A DNA stretch of 64,000 nt, taken from Utricularia gibba (Eukaryota; Streptophyta; Magnoliopsida; Lamiales; Lentibulariaceae). The notes beneath the pieces were generated by a model, which was not told the origin of the DNA, did not search any database, and was given only the letters and a program-made list of their open reading frames with translations. The stretch is from assembly GCA_002189035.1 (NCBI GenBank), contig NEEC01000002.1, forward strand, positions 62,001-126,000, written 5' to 3'. This document shows, one piece after another, positions 51,924 through 62,759 of this stretch. Each line of letters starts with the position of its first letter. Within the stretch, counting starts at the first letter, position 1. Position numbers and translations under genes: made by a program.

Positions 51924-53003
51924 GTAGGCTGTTGCTTCTAGGGGGGAGTTGCAAGCGGGGATGGAGCTCGAAACCCTAGGCATGGCGCATTAAAAAAAAC
52001 CCTTTTGTTTTGTTTGTCTTTTGAGTAACATGAATTTGTTAGGGGTGAAAGTGGAAATATATATAAGTGTCAATATATTCGTGCATTTTTGTCCTAATTT
52101 ACCCGGTACACTTTCTGTTCGTCCACTTTCCATCCGCAACGTCGTCGTTTCAGTGGAGATGCATTTGAGATTTTGTATCTATACAAGTGTAGCTAATGGC
52201 TTCCCTTCCATCTCAAGTCCTAAAAGCGAAGCTTACTGCGACTCCCCTCGTGCCCGTGTCTAGGTACAAGGGTACAAGACAACCAACGCAATGACACTGG
52301 TAACGGTGGTGCCCAGCAGTCTGCAATGCGATGTCTTCATGAAACAATACAATCTAAAGGTGGTACAGAAGCGAAGGGCTGAGCCCCTAAGCTACAGCCA
52401 TTTACAAAGTCATAGGTGAAGCACTAGGAATAGAATCAAACACTCGCAAGGACAGGAACCGTGGAGAATCAAACTCTCAAGTAGCCCGAGAGAGACATTT
52501 TGACGGTCAATTTATCACACGACGGGAAATCAGATTGCAATAAATCAAGAAATGATGGCAAGGTTTAGCATGGAGGAGGATACCAATTCTTACTCGTTAC
52601 ACGTTCATATCTTGTATCTGAACTGAAGAACGAATTGCATCCAGAAGAAAAGGGAGGCACAAGGCCGCAAAAAGTCAATAGCAGTCGAGCATATGAAAGA
52701 ATGCAACCCCCCTCTAAATGCTCATTCAGATTTACAAATAACATTCTTTGTGACTCTGGCTGTTGTTCATGTCCATTATACGCTTCCATTTCCTTAGAAA
52801 GATGTTTTGTGTATGCGCACTTCCAAATGCGGGAAAAAGCTGAAGAAGGGTACCATGAGAAGCCGTAGTCCTATCCACTCACCTCCTATTTCGAAGATAA
52901 GGCAGCAATTACAAACCTTTCCAATCTAAGTGAAACGAACAGTACTCATCCTATGAAAGGTCAAGTCTTTTGCGACGCTTACAAACAAACACTTGATCTA
53001 AGC
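51924..53003. other. Convergent intergenic region, TEL / bS21
   Basis: Contains the TEL 3' UTR and perhaps the last short exon and 3' UTR of the bS21 gene. No other gene was recognised. Confidence 0.4.
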
Positions 53004-53478
53004 TTAAAAAAAAAAAAGAGAGAGATGCGAATGAACGTTAACTCTTATCGATCCCGGAATGACAAGCATTCCATTAATAAAAATCTCATGAACCTGATTA
53101 ACCATTGAAAAGTTTTCATCATCTAACCTGACTTTCCGCACAAGAATCGCTTTAAGATTACGAGCAAGGTCCTGCGAACGGATCTTGCGCTCCAGATTCT
53201 TCCTAGCCCGCACGCCCTTCTCGGAATTCTCAATGTGGCACGTCGGCTCAACCTTAATCATTCGCTCAATACCACTGTCACGCATCTTCCTCTGCACCAG
53301 AGCCAAGGCCTGATCTAAATTGTTGTTCAGAACCTTCACTCGGATGCCTCGCCATTGCTGCCGCTGAGAAGTCCCCCTCCTCCAAGCCACCAAAAGAAGC
53401 GGACAATCGCTTCGTGAACTGGATCAAGGGTTCGACCCAATCGCACAAATTCTTCCTACTTTCCGAAAAGCCGTCCAA
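53004..53478 (-). CDS. Mitochondrial-type ribosomal protein bS21, ends unresolved
   Basis: A small ribosomal subunit protein. The minus-strand frame reads RGIRVKVLNNNLDQALALVQRKMRDSG, then HIENSEKGVRARKNLERKIRSQDLARNLKAILVRKVR, the order of Arabidopsis At3g26360 (mitochondrial S21 family). After KVR an AG|GTTAG donor at 53127 suggests a final tiny exon that I could not place; otherwise the frame runs to a stop at 53004. The N-terminal part (FTKRLSASFGGLEEG) lies in another frame, joined at the C5 run 53373-53377, where one base too many fits. No ATG exists in that frame back to an upstream stop, so the start may lie in an unseen exon or be lost. Confidence 0.72.
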
Positions 53479-53823
53479 AATTCTTTTTAAAAAGGGTCAA
53501 AATTTGGATACATCTTTGAGTTGCAACGTAAAATTTCGGAGCCGGGTCGGGCATCTCTTCTCTTATTTCTCATGAGGTTTGATATATTTACATATTCCAA
53601 GAATAAAGGCGGTTGCATTTTCAAGTATATTCCATTTTACAGAATATTGAAGAAAGGATGAGAAAAAAAGAAAAAATGAGTATCCGAATTTTCATTTGAA
53701 GTGAATTTAGGATGCATGAGCATCTCATTTGGAGCCCTATATAAAGCAGCATGCAACCACCATTCGGACTCAGGAGGAAGACACCAGGAGCCGGTTAGTT
53801 ACCCAAGTCTTCAGCCTCCAGAG
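53479..53823. other. Divergent intergenic region, bS21 / galactinol synthase
   Basis: 345 bp. The right half contains the GolS TATA box and leader. The left part is AT-rich and should hold the bS21 promoter. Confidence 0.5.
53738..53745 (+). promoter_or_regulatory. TATA box of galactinol synthase
   Basis: TATATAAA lies 79 bp before the start codon, a normal spacing for a core promoter with a short leader. Confidence 0.75.
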
Positions 53824-55040
53824 ATGGCCCCCGTAGCACCACTGGAATCCCTCCCCGCCGCCAAGGCCGCCCTCGGGCCGGCTCAATCCAAGAGGGCCTA
53901 CGTGACTTTCTTGGCCGGCAGCGGTGACTACGTGAAGGGAGCCGTTGGGCTCGCTAAGGGCCTCAAAAAGGTCAAGAGCGCTTACCCTCTGGTGGTGGCC
54001 ATTCTCCCGGACGTCCCGGAGGAGCACCGTGAACTTCTCCGGTCACAGGGATGCATTGTGAGGGAGATTGAGCCGATTTACCCACCGGAGAACCAGATTC
54101 AGTTTGCCATGGCTTACTATGTCATCAATTACTCCAAACTCCGCATTTGGAGCGTAAGTTATCGTGTATCTCAGACGCACATACTCTTCTTTTTTTTCAC
54201 GAAGCATAATAAACTCTTTTTTTTTCCGGGGCACAGTTTGTGGAGTACGAGAAGATGGTGTACCTTGACGCAGACATCCAAGTTTACGAGAACATCGACC
54301 ATCTTTTCGACACTCCCAACGGCTACTTCTACGCTGTGATGGACTGCTTCTGTGAGAAGACATGGAGCCACTCCCCCAGTATAAGATCGGATACTGCCAG
54401 CAGTGCCCCGATAAGGTGACGTGGCCGGCGGAGATGGGATCCCCTCCTCCGCTCTACTTCAACGCCGGCATGTTCGTTCACGAGCCCAGCATCGAAACCT
54501 ATGAGAATCTCCTCGCAACTCTGCGCATCACTCCTCCCACACCCTTCGCCGAGCAGGTACAGACTTACTTCAGGTGTCCCCTTCCAAAACATCGAGATTC
54601 ATATTGAGGCTGGGCAATCTTCAGGATTTCTTGAACATGTTCTTCCAACCCATCTACAAGCCAATTCCTCTGATCTACAACCTTGTGCTTGCTATGCTTT
54701 GGCGCCACTCTGAGAACGTTGAGCTGGAGAAAGTTGTCGTTGTTCACTACTGCGCGGCGGTAATAACTTGGCCAATCATCTTTTTGTCGATTGGGGAGGA
54801 AAATGCAACTTTTCCATCTTTTCATGTCTTGCTCAGGGATCAAAGCCATGGAGGTACACGGGTGTGGAGGCCAACATGGACCGTGAGGACATCAAATATC
54901 TAGTGAAGAAGTGGTTCGATGTCTACGATGATGCCTCTCTTGACCTACCGGCCGATGACTATGCCTCGAAGCCAGCTTCGATCAGGGCTTCCCTTCCCGA
55001 GCCAGAGGTTTCCTACATCCCTGCGCCCTCTGCTGCTTAA
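53824..55040 (+). CDS. GOLS: Galactinol synthase (GT8), one frame break
   Basis: Makes galactinol from UDP-galactose and myo-inositol, the first committed step to raffinose sugars; cytosolic and usually stress-induced. Exons: 53824-54153, 54237-54556, 54625-54759 and 54837-55040. AYVTFLAGSGDYVKGAVGLAKGL and the metal-binding DxD in MVYLDADIQVYENIDHLFD mark the GT8 fold. GYFYAVMDCFCEKTW, YCQQCPDKV and FNAGMFVHEPS follow. The protein ends APSAA, the hallmark pentapeptide of the family. Exon 2 is 320 nt where 321 is needed. The break is in the C5 run 54373-54377 (WSHSP then QYKIGYC); one added C restores 330 codons. The first Met of the conserved protein, 53824, was chosen over more distal in-frame codons. 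Confidence 0.92.
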
Positions 55041-56601
55041 GAGTCACCATCCAAACCAGACACACGGTGGTGCAGCGATGGCTCAAGGTTAAAGCCTTCG
55101 GCCGTGTTATCCATGTCCTTTCCTTGTTTGTGGTAGCACAAAGGGATGTAGGCCTACTTACTTCCCTTTTGCTGCGATTATCAGTACTACTACTCTTTTT
55201 TTTCTGCTGATGCAAATCCAATCGGGGTGCATAAAGATCACTGCTTTCAAGAATAATTAACATCCACATTAAGCGATACACGGTTACAAGGCTGGAACTC
55301 TACAGATGATGTCTTTCCAGGGGAATAAAGTGTAGAACGAATCCTAAAGAAGAAAGATGCAGGGGATCATTGAGATGCAGAGTATGGTATCAAAAGGGGT
55401 GTAAGTTTTTAGACAAACTCCCGTGGACGCTTGTAAAATGAACTCCGCACGGTAAGGAAGAGGAAGAGACGATCGCCGCTGCACTTTCTCCCGCTTAGCT
55501 TTTACTCTTCAAGTACACATTTTACTTTTGCCGGAGGGTGATGTTTGCAGATTAAATATCCAATAACGAGTATAGGTTAGGTGAAATTTAATCATATATT
55601 AAATGTAGATCACATTAGAAAAAAATTAAATTTATTCGATTATTAATTTATAATTTTGTATATATTTAATTAATTCACGAGTATTGATGTATGATTATTT
55701 TTTTAATATTTAACCTAAATCGAATTGATATTTTGATTCTATTAATATATTATTATTTTTTGTATGATTGTAAATAATGTTTGAATTGATCAATTTTTTA
55801 TCATCTAATCTAATTGTTTGACCAGGTCTTTGATCGGCCTGATTTTGGGAGTACACATGGTGTGTTGTTCACATCTGCAGAGGCGCTTCCACCGCCTAGC
55901 CTTACCCTCGGCCTCGTTGTACATAAGCAACAGAGTGAACACAAGTGATCAACACCAAATCCTCTGGATCCTCAAACCAGGAGCTCACCCAAGCTGAATG
56001 GTATAGCCCCCAGATGCCTCAATTAATTAACCAGCTTGCGCGGAACAAGGTACGCTACGCGATTGGGAATGGGAAGCGAGCGAGCTTGCGAGCAATTAAG
56101 ATGATGCATCCGAACACGTGGGAGGGAGGCCCATGGGGCGGGGCGGGGCGGGCACTCGCTCTCGCTCTTTGTTGGTTTCTGCTGGAAAACTGTGGCCTGG
56201 GAATACCGAGGGCGGGCACTCGGTCTCGCTGGCTCGCTCTCATTTTTAATTGCCCAAAGGGGCTTCGGAATCCAAAATATTATATTGAAAAGACATGCCG
56301 CCAAATCAGCATAATCTGCTATCCAAAACCAGACATGCCATTTGGATAAGAACCACCAGCACGAGCTGTGGATAAGGAGGAGCCCTAGAAAGATATTTCC
56401 AACCCCCCCCCCCTCCCGTCCCAATCCGCCCATTTTTTCTAAAATTCTGTAACGTCAAAAAATGGCGAAAATGCAGACTTTTGCATTTTAATGGGAATTT
56501 TAAAATAAACGCGGAATACCTACTCTTTGGAAATTCCGAATTCGTATATAACGGGGGCTCTGCCTCTCTGGCTCTCTGTGCATTTCGGATGTGAAAAAAG
56601 G
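55041..56601. other. Intergenic region, GolS / F-box gene
   Basis: 1.56 kb. Strongly AT-rich between about 55560 and 55810. A C11-type tract lies at 56403-56413. Short GC-rich repeats (GGGGCGGGGCGGG; CACTCGCTCTCGCT and CACTCGGTCTCGCT) lie at 56137-56235. No gene seen. Confidence 0.45.
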
Positions 56602-57709
56602 ATGCTGCAAGAGGCTGTGGAGATTCATGGAGACGTGCTCGAGACCGTGTTCAGTCGCGTTCCCCTGGTGTACCTGCCATCGGCGGCCGCCGTATCCAAG
56701 ACGTGGAGCGACGCCGTCATGTCCTCGCTCCGCTACTGGAACAAGCCGCGCCCATGGCTAATCATTCACGAGCAGGCGACACGCCCGCCTTACTCCGCGA
56801 CCACGCGCGCTTACGATCCACGTTCTAAACTCTGGATCAAGGTTTCCCCCCGCCCATCGATTACGCCTCCGACCTCCGATCCTCGCACTCCAGTTTCCTC
56901 TACATGTTGTCGCCGGCGCGCCTTGCCTTCTCCTCCGACCCCCTGAATCTGGATTGGCACGAATTGGACCCTCCCGCTGTGTGGCGGATGGATCCAATCG
57001 TCGCTTGCGTGGGCGATTGCGTAATCGTCGCGGGCGGAGGGTGCGACTTCGAGGACGATCCCTTGGCGGTGGAGATCTATGATTTGAAGACGCGTGAACG
57101 GCGTAATTGCGACTCAATGCCGGTGCGTCTGCAAGATTCCGCCGGCTGCAACTCCCTGTCCGTGGCGGGGGTCGCCAATCGACTCATCGTCACGCACAAG
57201 GAATCCGGGCTGACCCATTGTCTCGACCCGGAGACCAAATCCTGGTCGGGTCCTTTCCATCTGGATCCGCGTGAGTCCGTCAGCCGCTACATGATTGGTT
57301 GCACAACCCAAGGCTTGATCCTCGTGGGATTGTGCAGGCTTCACGACGGCGAGGGTTGAAGGTATGGAGATTGAACTCTGAGAATTTCTCGTGTGTGGAA
57401 GAAATGGGTGAGATGCCGTGGGAGTACGTGGAGAAGTTGAGGAGCGGTATGTTTGGGTTTAGTTCCCTGAACAGCACGGCGGCGGGGAACACGGTATTCC
57501 TATACAATGATACGTGTGACGTGGAGGAGGTGGTGGCGTGCGAGATAGAGGAGCAGGGTGGGTGTAGGTGGTGGAGCGTGAGACATGTGGTGGCGCGTGA
57601 GGAGATGATTGCGAGGCGGATGGTGTACACGTCCTCCGCCGTGGGATTGGAGGAGGTGCGAGCAATTGTTGGGCCGGGGAACCTGACCCTGGAACCCCTG
57701 ATCTCTTGA
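56602..57709 (+). CDS. F-box/kelch-repeat protein, two frame breaks
   Basis: A predicted substrate receptor of an SCF ubiquitin ligase. It is a single-exon reading region. The F-box lies at residues about 8-45 (DVLETVFSRVPLVYLPSAAAVSKTW). Kelch-like blades follow (RPWLIIHEQ, TRAYDPRSKLWI, DPIVACVGDCVIVAGG, AVEIYDLKTRERRNC, LIVTHKESGLTHCLDPETKSWSGP, EEMGEMPWEYVEKLRS). The order resembles Arabidopsis At3g24760. Two breaks split it: in the C6 run 56846-56851 and in the GGG of 57353-57355. One base added at each joins the frames (about 369 codons). Both fit homopolymer under-calling. The target protein is unknown. Confidence 0.85.
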
Positions 57710-58178
57710 CCACCCCACCCATCCCATTTTACTCCCTCTTGTTGCTGACGCCGTGGGCTGCTTTTTCTTTTGTGGTCACAAATTGGGGAATTTTTTCAGA
57801 AAAGCCTGCGATGGAATATCAGACTATTTATTTATTTATCGATATGCGGATGATTACTAACGAACCCGGCCATCCACGTATGCCTCCATATTTTAATTTA
57901 AATATGAAATAAATACTTTTAATGAAGAGTTCATTATTTGACAGTAATATATTTTGTAAAGAATGATTGAGAAAATAACAGAATTATAATGTATAGGATT
58001 AATTTTTCAATAAAAGAAGTTTGCGAGTGGAATCGATTTTTGAGAATCTCATTATTTTAGGGAAGTTTGTTACTATTACTACTGCTTCCCCAACCCCAAG
58101 CCTATATGAAGACGACGTTCTGAAATTCTCCCCTAGAATTGGGCGTCGTTTTCTTGTGTTGGAGGCGGAGGGAGGGCA
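57710..58178. other. Intergenic region, F-box gene / PHD-like gene
   Basis: AT-rich DNA holding the F-box gene's 3' UTR and the next promoter. No feature recognised. Confidence 0.4.
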
Positions 58179-58571
58179 ATGGGTTTTGTGTGTGCCGTGT
58201 GCGCCCAAGTCGGCGACAAGAAGGATTTGGTCTTCTGCTTCTACTGCATGGAAGCCGCCGTGCACACCGGCTGCGCTGATGTTTTGCCCCCGCCGGGGTA
58301 CCCACCCTGCTTCCTCTGCCAGGACTGCCTCTATGCCGATGAAGAGTACGATGCGATTCTTGAGGAGACGTGCTACGACAGGATCGAACGACTCGCGCGG
58401 TTTCTTGAAGATGGTGGAGAATCTCATCCCCTGATTTCCGGAACCAATGCCAAGGAAGAAGCGGGAGTGGAGGAGGAGGAGGAGGAGGAGGATATCAGAC
58501 CCAGTAAGAAGCGTCGCCTATCGGACGCCCCAGGAGAATCTTTCTGTCCGTCCGCGTCGGCAGACTCGTAG
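58179..58571 (+). CDS. Small PHD-finger-like zinc protein
   Basis: 130 codons, single exon, ATG at 58179. Residues about 5-52 show a Cys/His pattern (CAVCAQVG, LVFCFYCMEAAVHTGCADV, CFLCQDCLY) that fits a PHD-type C4HC3 zinc finger, often used to read histone tails. A poly-Glu stretch (residues about 93-101) and a basic KKRR signal follow, then a Ser-rich tail. It is probably nuclear. The exact plant family was not recognised; it may be a shortened relative of larger PHD proteins. Confidence 0.75.
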   Translation: MGFVCAVCAQVGDKKDLVFCFYCMEAAVHTGCADVLPPPGYPPCFLCQDCLYADEEYDAILEETCYDRIERLARFLEDGGESHPLISGTNAKEEAGVEEEEEEEDIRPSKKRRLSDAPGESFCPSASADS

Positions 58572-59054
58572 ACGAACAACCTCCACTGCTGTTGCCTTGG
58601 AATGAGGACAACACGCCGATAACTGATTAGTGTAGTACTACTCTGTTTCCTGGTTCTGGTATTCTATGGACAAACTTCGTTGAGGATGGCCAAGATCCAG
58701 TTTTTACTTCAAGAAACTACTTTTGCGTGTACATCCATCACAACCAAGCGAGATCTAAAAAGAAAGACGCATCCGCAGTCTTCATCCAGCCACAAGTTAG
58801 GTCAATATTTGGGAGTTTCTGGTATTGTATACTACTTGGCTCCAAACCAAAGCCTTCAGCTATGATGGAGCAGGAAAATGTTGCAATGCCGACACACACC
58901 AAACCACGAGATTATTGCAAGTGCTTTTTTTCCGACCAAATCATTGGCTCATAGTGGAATCATTCCCATCATCAACTCGAAGAAAAAAGGTACCTTCGCT
59001 CATCAATCCTTCTTCTCTTATCTTCCTCAACCCACAACCATTCCTCCGTAGAAA
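58572..59054. other. Intergenic region, PHD-like / PMEI
   Basis: Holds the PHD-like gene's 3' UTR and the PMEI promoter and leader. No further feature seen. Confidence 0.4.
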
Positions 59055-59558
59055 ATGGGTTCAAATAAGGCCGCTATCGCGCTCACGGCCGCCCTTTTAA
59101 CCGCGGTCGTCGTCATCTCCGCCGCGGCCGATTCCTTCTGCGCAACTGCAAAAGATGCAGCCTTTTGCTCCGATTTGACGGGAGGGGCAGCCACGTGGTC
59201 GGAGGCAATGACGAACGCGCTGAAGGCGGCGCTGGAGAAAGCCAAGGCCGGAAAGTCTATCGCCGACGGCATAGAGGCGGCGCTGCCGGCGGAGATGATG
59301 GGGAAAACGAAGCAATCGCTGATGCAGAGCTGCAAGGAGGCTTACGAAACCGTGGTTTACATTCTGGATCGGTGTCTCGGGTTTGTCGCAAGCGATCCGG
59401 ACTCTTCGATGAATGTCTATCTTTCCGGCGTGTCGCTGTCGGATTGCACCGACGGCCTGAAAGATTTCAACGTTTCGTTGCCGGCGGTGGAGGAGTACGG
59501 CAGGCATATACTCAACCTGAGTAGCGCTCTGCTCACGGTGGCGTCAAAGAAACCGTGA
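59055..59558 (+). CDS. Invertase/pectin methylesterase inhibitor (PMEI) domain protein
   Basis: A secreted inhibitor of pectin methylesterase or invertase in the cell wall. 167 codons, no intron. Residues 1-25 (MGSNKAAIALTAALLTAVVV...) form a signal peptide. The four-helix PMEI fold is supported by four Cys in the family spacing: two close together at about 29 and 38 (FCATAKDAAFC), one in MQSCKEAYETVVYILD and one in SLSDCTDGL, which form the two family disulfides. Both pectate lyase upstream and this gene concern pectin, but they are 15 kb apart. The true target enzyme cannot be told from sequence. Confidence 0.9.
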   Translation: MGSNKAAIALTAALLTAVVVISAAADSFCATAKDAAFCSDLTGGAATWSEAMTNALKAALEKAKAGKSIADGIEAALPAEMMGKTKQSLMQSCKEAYETVVYILDRCLGFVASDPDSSMNVYLSGVSLSDCTDGLKDFNVSLPAVEEYGRHILNLSSALLTVASKKP

Positions 59559-59742
59559 GTTACTGTGCCCCATCATCGTAGGGCCAGAGTTAGGCCCATG
59601 TTTTCTCTGCAAGCGGTTTGGCTTGGTTTCATAGAAGGAAGGAGTTTGAGAAATCCAGCGTCGTCCAACAGAATCATTCATACTACCGTCATTCGAAAAT
59701 CGAATAGAAGCAGAGGGAAAAGCGAAATTATTTCTTCAGAAT

Positions 59743-60121
59743 TCAGTAGGCGGGCGGCGGCGGCGGCGGCGGTGGCGGTGGCGGTGGCGATTGTGGTATT
59801 CGTGGCTTGGGTAGGTAATGACTCCTTCCCATCGGCGGTGGATGCGGCTGATTCGGTGGATCCTGACGCTTGGAAACTGCGAATTGGAAAATCGTCTCCC
59901 GGTTGTGAAAATGGGTTTCCTCATCTTCAGTTTTCATAACAAACACAACAGAAAAACTCGCAGCAGTCAGTTGTTCAACTTTCTGAGAAGCGAGACTAGA
60001 AAAAGCAACCAAAAAGGTCTCCTTTAACCGCCTCAGTACTCAAAAGGCAGCAGCAACTTACGGCAAGGATGAGTGCAAAAACGAGTGCAGTTGCCCGATC
60101 CTGAACTCGGTGCTTAGCCAT
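59743..60121 (-). CDS. Small predicted secreted proline-rich peptide, peptide gene 1 of 4
   Basis: Two exons: 60062-60121 and 59743-59982. Exon 1 encodes MAKHRVQDRATALVFALILA, which looks like a signal sequence, and ends at a perfect GTAAGT donor. Exon 2 follows a pyrimidine-rich acceptor (CTTCTCAG) in phase 0 and runs 79 codons to a stop. It passes through an acidic part (MKTEDEETHFHNRE) to a basic, Pro-rich end (MGRSHYLPKPRIP) and a run of twelve Pro before AY. Total 99 codons. The Pro run comes from a GGC/GGT repeat on the plus strand. I know no named family; a role as a cell-wall or signalling peptide is inference. It heads a row of similar small genes on the same strand. Confidence 0.55.
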
Positions 60122-60592
60122 CGAAATTCAAATTTCGCCCCACGCCACTCCCTTAACGCGACTGCTCTGACCTCAGGGTAATTCTTGAGACAGTCGCAGT
60201 TGCTGGGCGCGGGCGCATAGAAAAAGAAGGGGAATAAAAATGGGGCCTGTGTGCACATGTGGAATAATCTAAGAGGAGGGAGTGGAATGTGCACTACGTA
60301 ACTTGATACATTCCATCGTCGCTTGACTCGGCTTGTCTGTGCAAGCTGATTGGGCCTCCCAGTTCAGTTGAATGTGTGGATGGACAGCCTCGGTGTCTGA
60401 TCCTGGGTTTGGTAATCAAATCATCACTGTTATCATCTTCCTTGCTTAGATACTCCAACGATAATAGACTATGATTAAGAGGAGAATAGATTCGCAGGGA
60501 CTCCAGTTCCACACACCAAAGCAAACATCCCCTGAATATAGGAAGACTTCCTTTATTAGTCGAGGAGAATGATGCCCTCAAACGCGCACACA
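60122..60592. other. Spacer between peptide genes 1 and 2
   Basis: Promoter side of peptide gene 1 and 3' UTR of peptide gene 2. No other gene seen. Confidence 0.4.
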
Positions 60593-60941
60593 TTATTTAT
60601 TCAAATCTTTGTTCTTTTCACCCCTCCTGCCACGGCCATGCGGAGCCTCATTCGGTAACGGAGACCCAATCTGATATCCGCGGGGGCGTTTGGAGTCTGC
60701 GATCATCCTCTTCCCCATGTACCAGGAAGAGACTCGAGCATCTTACAAACAGAAGAAAAAATTTGCAAGCCTCCCTCAGTTTTCACAGCATATGCGAATC
60801 ATGGATTGAGGAGGGGAAGCTGGCTGCCGTACCTTGAATGGTGGTCACCCCTGCCTGAGTGCGTGAAAGGCAGGAGTTGAGTGTGGATATGATGAGTAGC
60901 AGCAGCAAGGTCGGAAAAACGACAGCAGCTGCCTTCGCCAT
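60593..60941 (-). CDS. Small predicted secreted peptide, peptide gene 2 of 4
   Basis: Exons 60833-60941 and 60593-60741, joined in phase 1, give 85 codons. Exon 1 encodes a clear signal peptide (MAKAAAVVFPTLLLLLIIST, then LNSCLSRTQAG). Exon 2 encodes a basic product with WYMGKRMIADSKRP, RGYQIGSPLPNEAPHGRG and a Lys/Arg-rich tail. The dibasic and GRG patches could be processing sites, as in plant peptide hormones. It shares the MAK start, the two-exon design and the phase-1 intron with genes 3 and 4, but its mature part is not clearly alignable with theirs. Family not recognised. Confidence 0.6.
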
Positions 60942-61594
60942 CCCACTTTGTTTTGCTGTGTGTGGTTTCACAATAACAGGAAGGAAGACTGAATCCTATT
61001 AATCAGCACGCCTGCTTACTCTTCTCTTCGTGGGCCGCCTCGGCAGCACTCCGCCTTTGAATCATTCAAACCAACGCAAGGAACCTTCGTCATTTGTCTT
61101 TTGTGGCGCCCAGGGGACGGCATGCCACCACCACAACTTCCGCTTCAACTTAGGAGCATTATCCTCAGCATTATTGAGGCGGAAAACAAGATTCTCTAAA
61201 AACGCCATACTACCTACCACCTCGTCTGCAGCACCCTACAGACTGGTTAAAGCTGCCTGTCGCTCTATTATCAGAGTCGTGAGAACGCACCAAGCTTTGT
61301 TCAATTCCGTGGGTTCTTTAGAATTTCAGGTGCACCCAAATCATGTAACAGAAATGGGTCGGATATATATCTGTGTGCTTTTACTTATGGTTGGATCTTG
61401 ATCAAACGCATGTTATTGTTGCACAACTCACAACCTGAATATATTAATATACATATATGTAAGGATAAGGAAAGCAAGGAGAGCCACCACAGGGCTTTCT
61501 GGTTTCAGTAGAACACGCCAATGCGAATCCCCAGAACAGGAACAAAAAAAGAAAAAGAGCAACTTTATTGTAATCGAGGGGGGAGAGTTGTTCT

Positions 61595-61996
61595 TCAGGG
61601 GTGGTGGACTGGTGGCCAGTCAGGTCTCTTGTACCATGGGAACTGCATCCCGTAGGGGGTTGGGTGGATCTCAATCACAGGCTTCGATTCTTCCAACGGC
61701 CCCAAAATCTTCCTGTTGCTGTACGGGAATGATGCTGCCGCAGCCGCACCTTCAAAAAAGACATCCACCACCAATATCTCAGTGATCTACGGTCTAATTG
61801 CAATGCTATCCTACTCATTTGGGAGATGATGGAGGTTTGAAGAAAAGAAAAGAAAACAGAAAAAATGATCCATCTATCTATCAAGTGGCGTATTGATCTG
61901 ATTTCAGAGACGAAGAAAAGTGAGCTCACCTTGGGGGATCAGCGCCGCGATGATGAACAGCAGGATTGCAAAAACAACTACAGCTGTCTTGGCCAT
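61595..61996 (-). CDS. Small predicted secreted peptide, peptide gene 3 of 4
   Basis: Exons 61930-61996 and 61595-61749, phase 1, give 73 codons. Exon 1 is exactly a signal peptide (MAKTAVVVFAILLFIIAALI then PQG). Exon 2 encodes the mature part: an Ala run, then FPYSNRKILGP, SKPVIEIHPTPYG and a Pro/Trp/His-rich end, RPDWPPVHHP. A C-terminal PPVxHP with no Cys recalls short proline-rich plant signalling peptides, but it does not match the CLE, CEP, RGF, PSY, IDA or PIP motifs I know. A TATA box lies about 90 bp upstream. It is the sister of gene 4. Confidence 0.7.
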
Positions 61997-62085
61997 GGTG
62001 ATCAACAAATCTAGGCGGCTGGTGTCTCTCTTTCTCCTGCGTCTCCCACCAAAATGTGTAAGAAATACACCTCCGGGGTGTGGAA

Positions 62086-62092
62086 ATTTATA
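62086..62092 (-). promoter_or_regulatory. TATA box of peptide gene 3
   Basis: TATAAAT on the minus strand, 90 bp before the start codon; conserved in the duplicate copy. Confidence 0.6.
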
Positions 62093-62759
62093 GAAGAGGT
62101 GCTGCCTTTGCCTTTGCCTTGTGTGGGGAGAATACTTATCAATGCCCATGCTTCCTTGTGCGGACTTTACGACCACCCCCTTTGAACATTCAAACCAATG
62201 CATTTTTCTTGTTGACTGCTTGAATTGTATGTACGGAGAATCTTCTAGAGAATTTTGGTCGATTTTGTCACCAACACCAACAATGATTAATTTATTTGAG
62301 TCTTAAAAGTTGTTCCCTAAAATATAGGAAAAATAAGGCAAATACTTTAATTTTTTATTTGATTTGGCGTTTAACTTAGTTATAGCAAAAATTTATAAAT
62401 TATCGAAAAATAAGTTATTCTTTACATTTTATCTTATTTTTATATTTTTTTCGTTTTTTATGTTATTAATAATATTTTTTGGATTTAAAATTTAGGGATT
62501 CAATTTTAAAGTTTAATATTTAGTATTTATAACTTGGGAATATTATATATCAAGTTTTCGTAATTTATGGTTGGATGTTGATCAAACGCATGTTATTGTT
62601 GCAAACTCAGAAGCTGAATATATTATTATTAAGGATAAGGAAAGCAAGGAGAGGCACCAGACGGCTCTCTGCTTTCTTTCAGTAGAAGACGCCAATGCGA
62701 ATCCCCGACAGAGGAACTTTATTGTAATCGACTCGACGGGGGAGAGTTGTTGTTCAGGA

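Larger units (their letters stand above)
61386..62510. repeat. Tandem duplication unit A (contains peptide gene 3)
   Basis: Starts with TTATGGTTGGATCTTGATCAAACGC-like sequence and continues through gene 3 to an AT-rich tail (ATGTTATTAATAAT, GGATTTAAAATTTAGGG). The same order of landmarks recurs about 1.18 kb to the right. Confidence 0.85.

Noticed and set aside
55560-55820. An LTR or other transposon remnant in AT-rich DNA
   Set aside because: Low-complexity AT sequence only; no terminal repeats, primer-binding site or protein remnants.
59598-59939. A plus-strand Ala/Val-rich protein downstream of PMEI
   Set aside because: Its composition comes from the GGC/GGT repeat; the minus-strand frame has better splice signals and a signal peptide.
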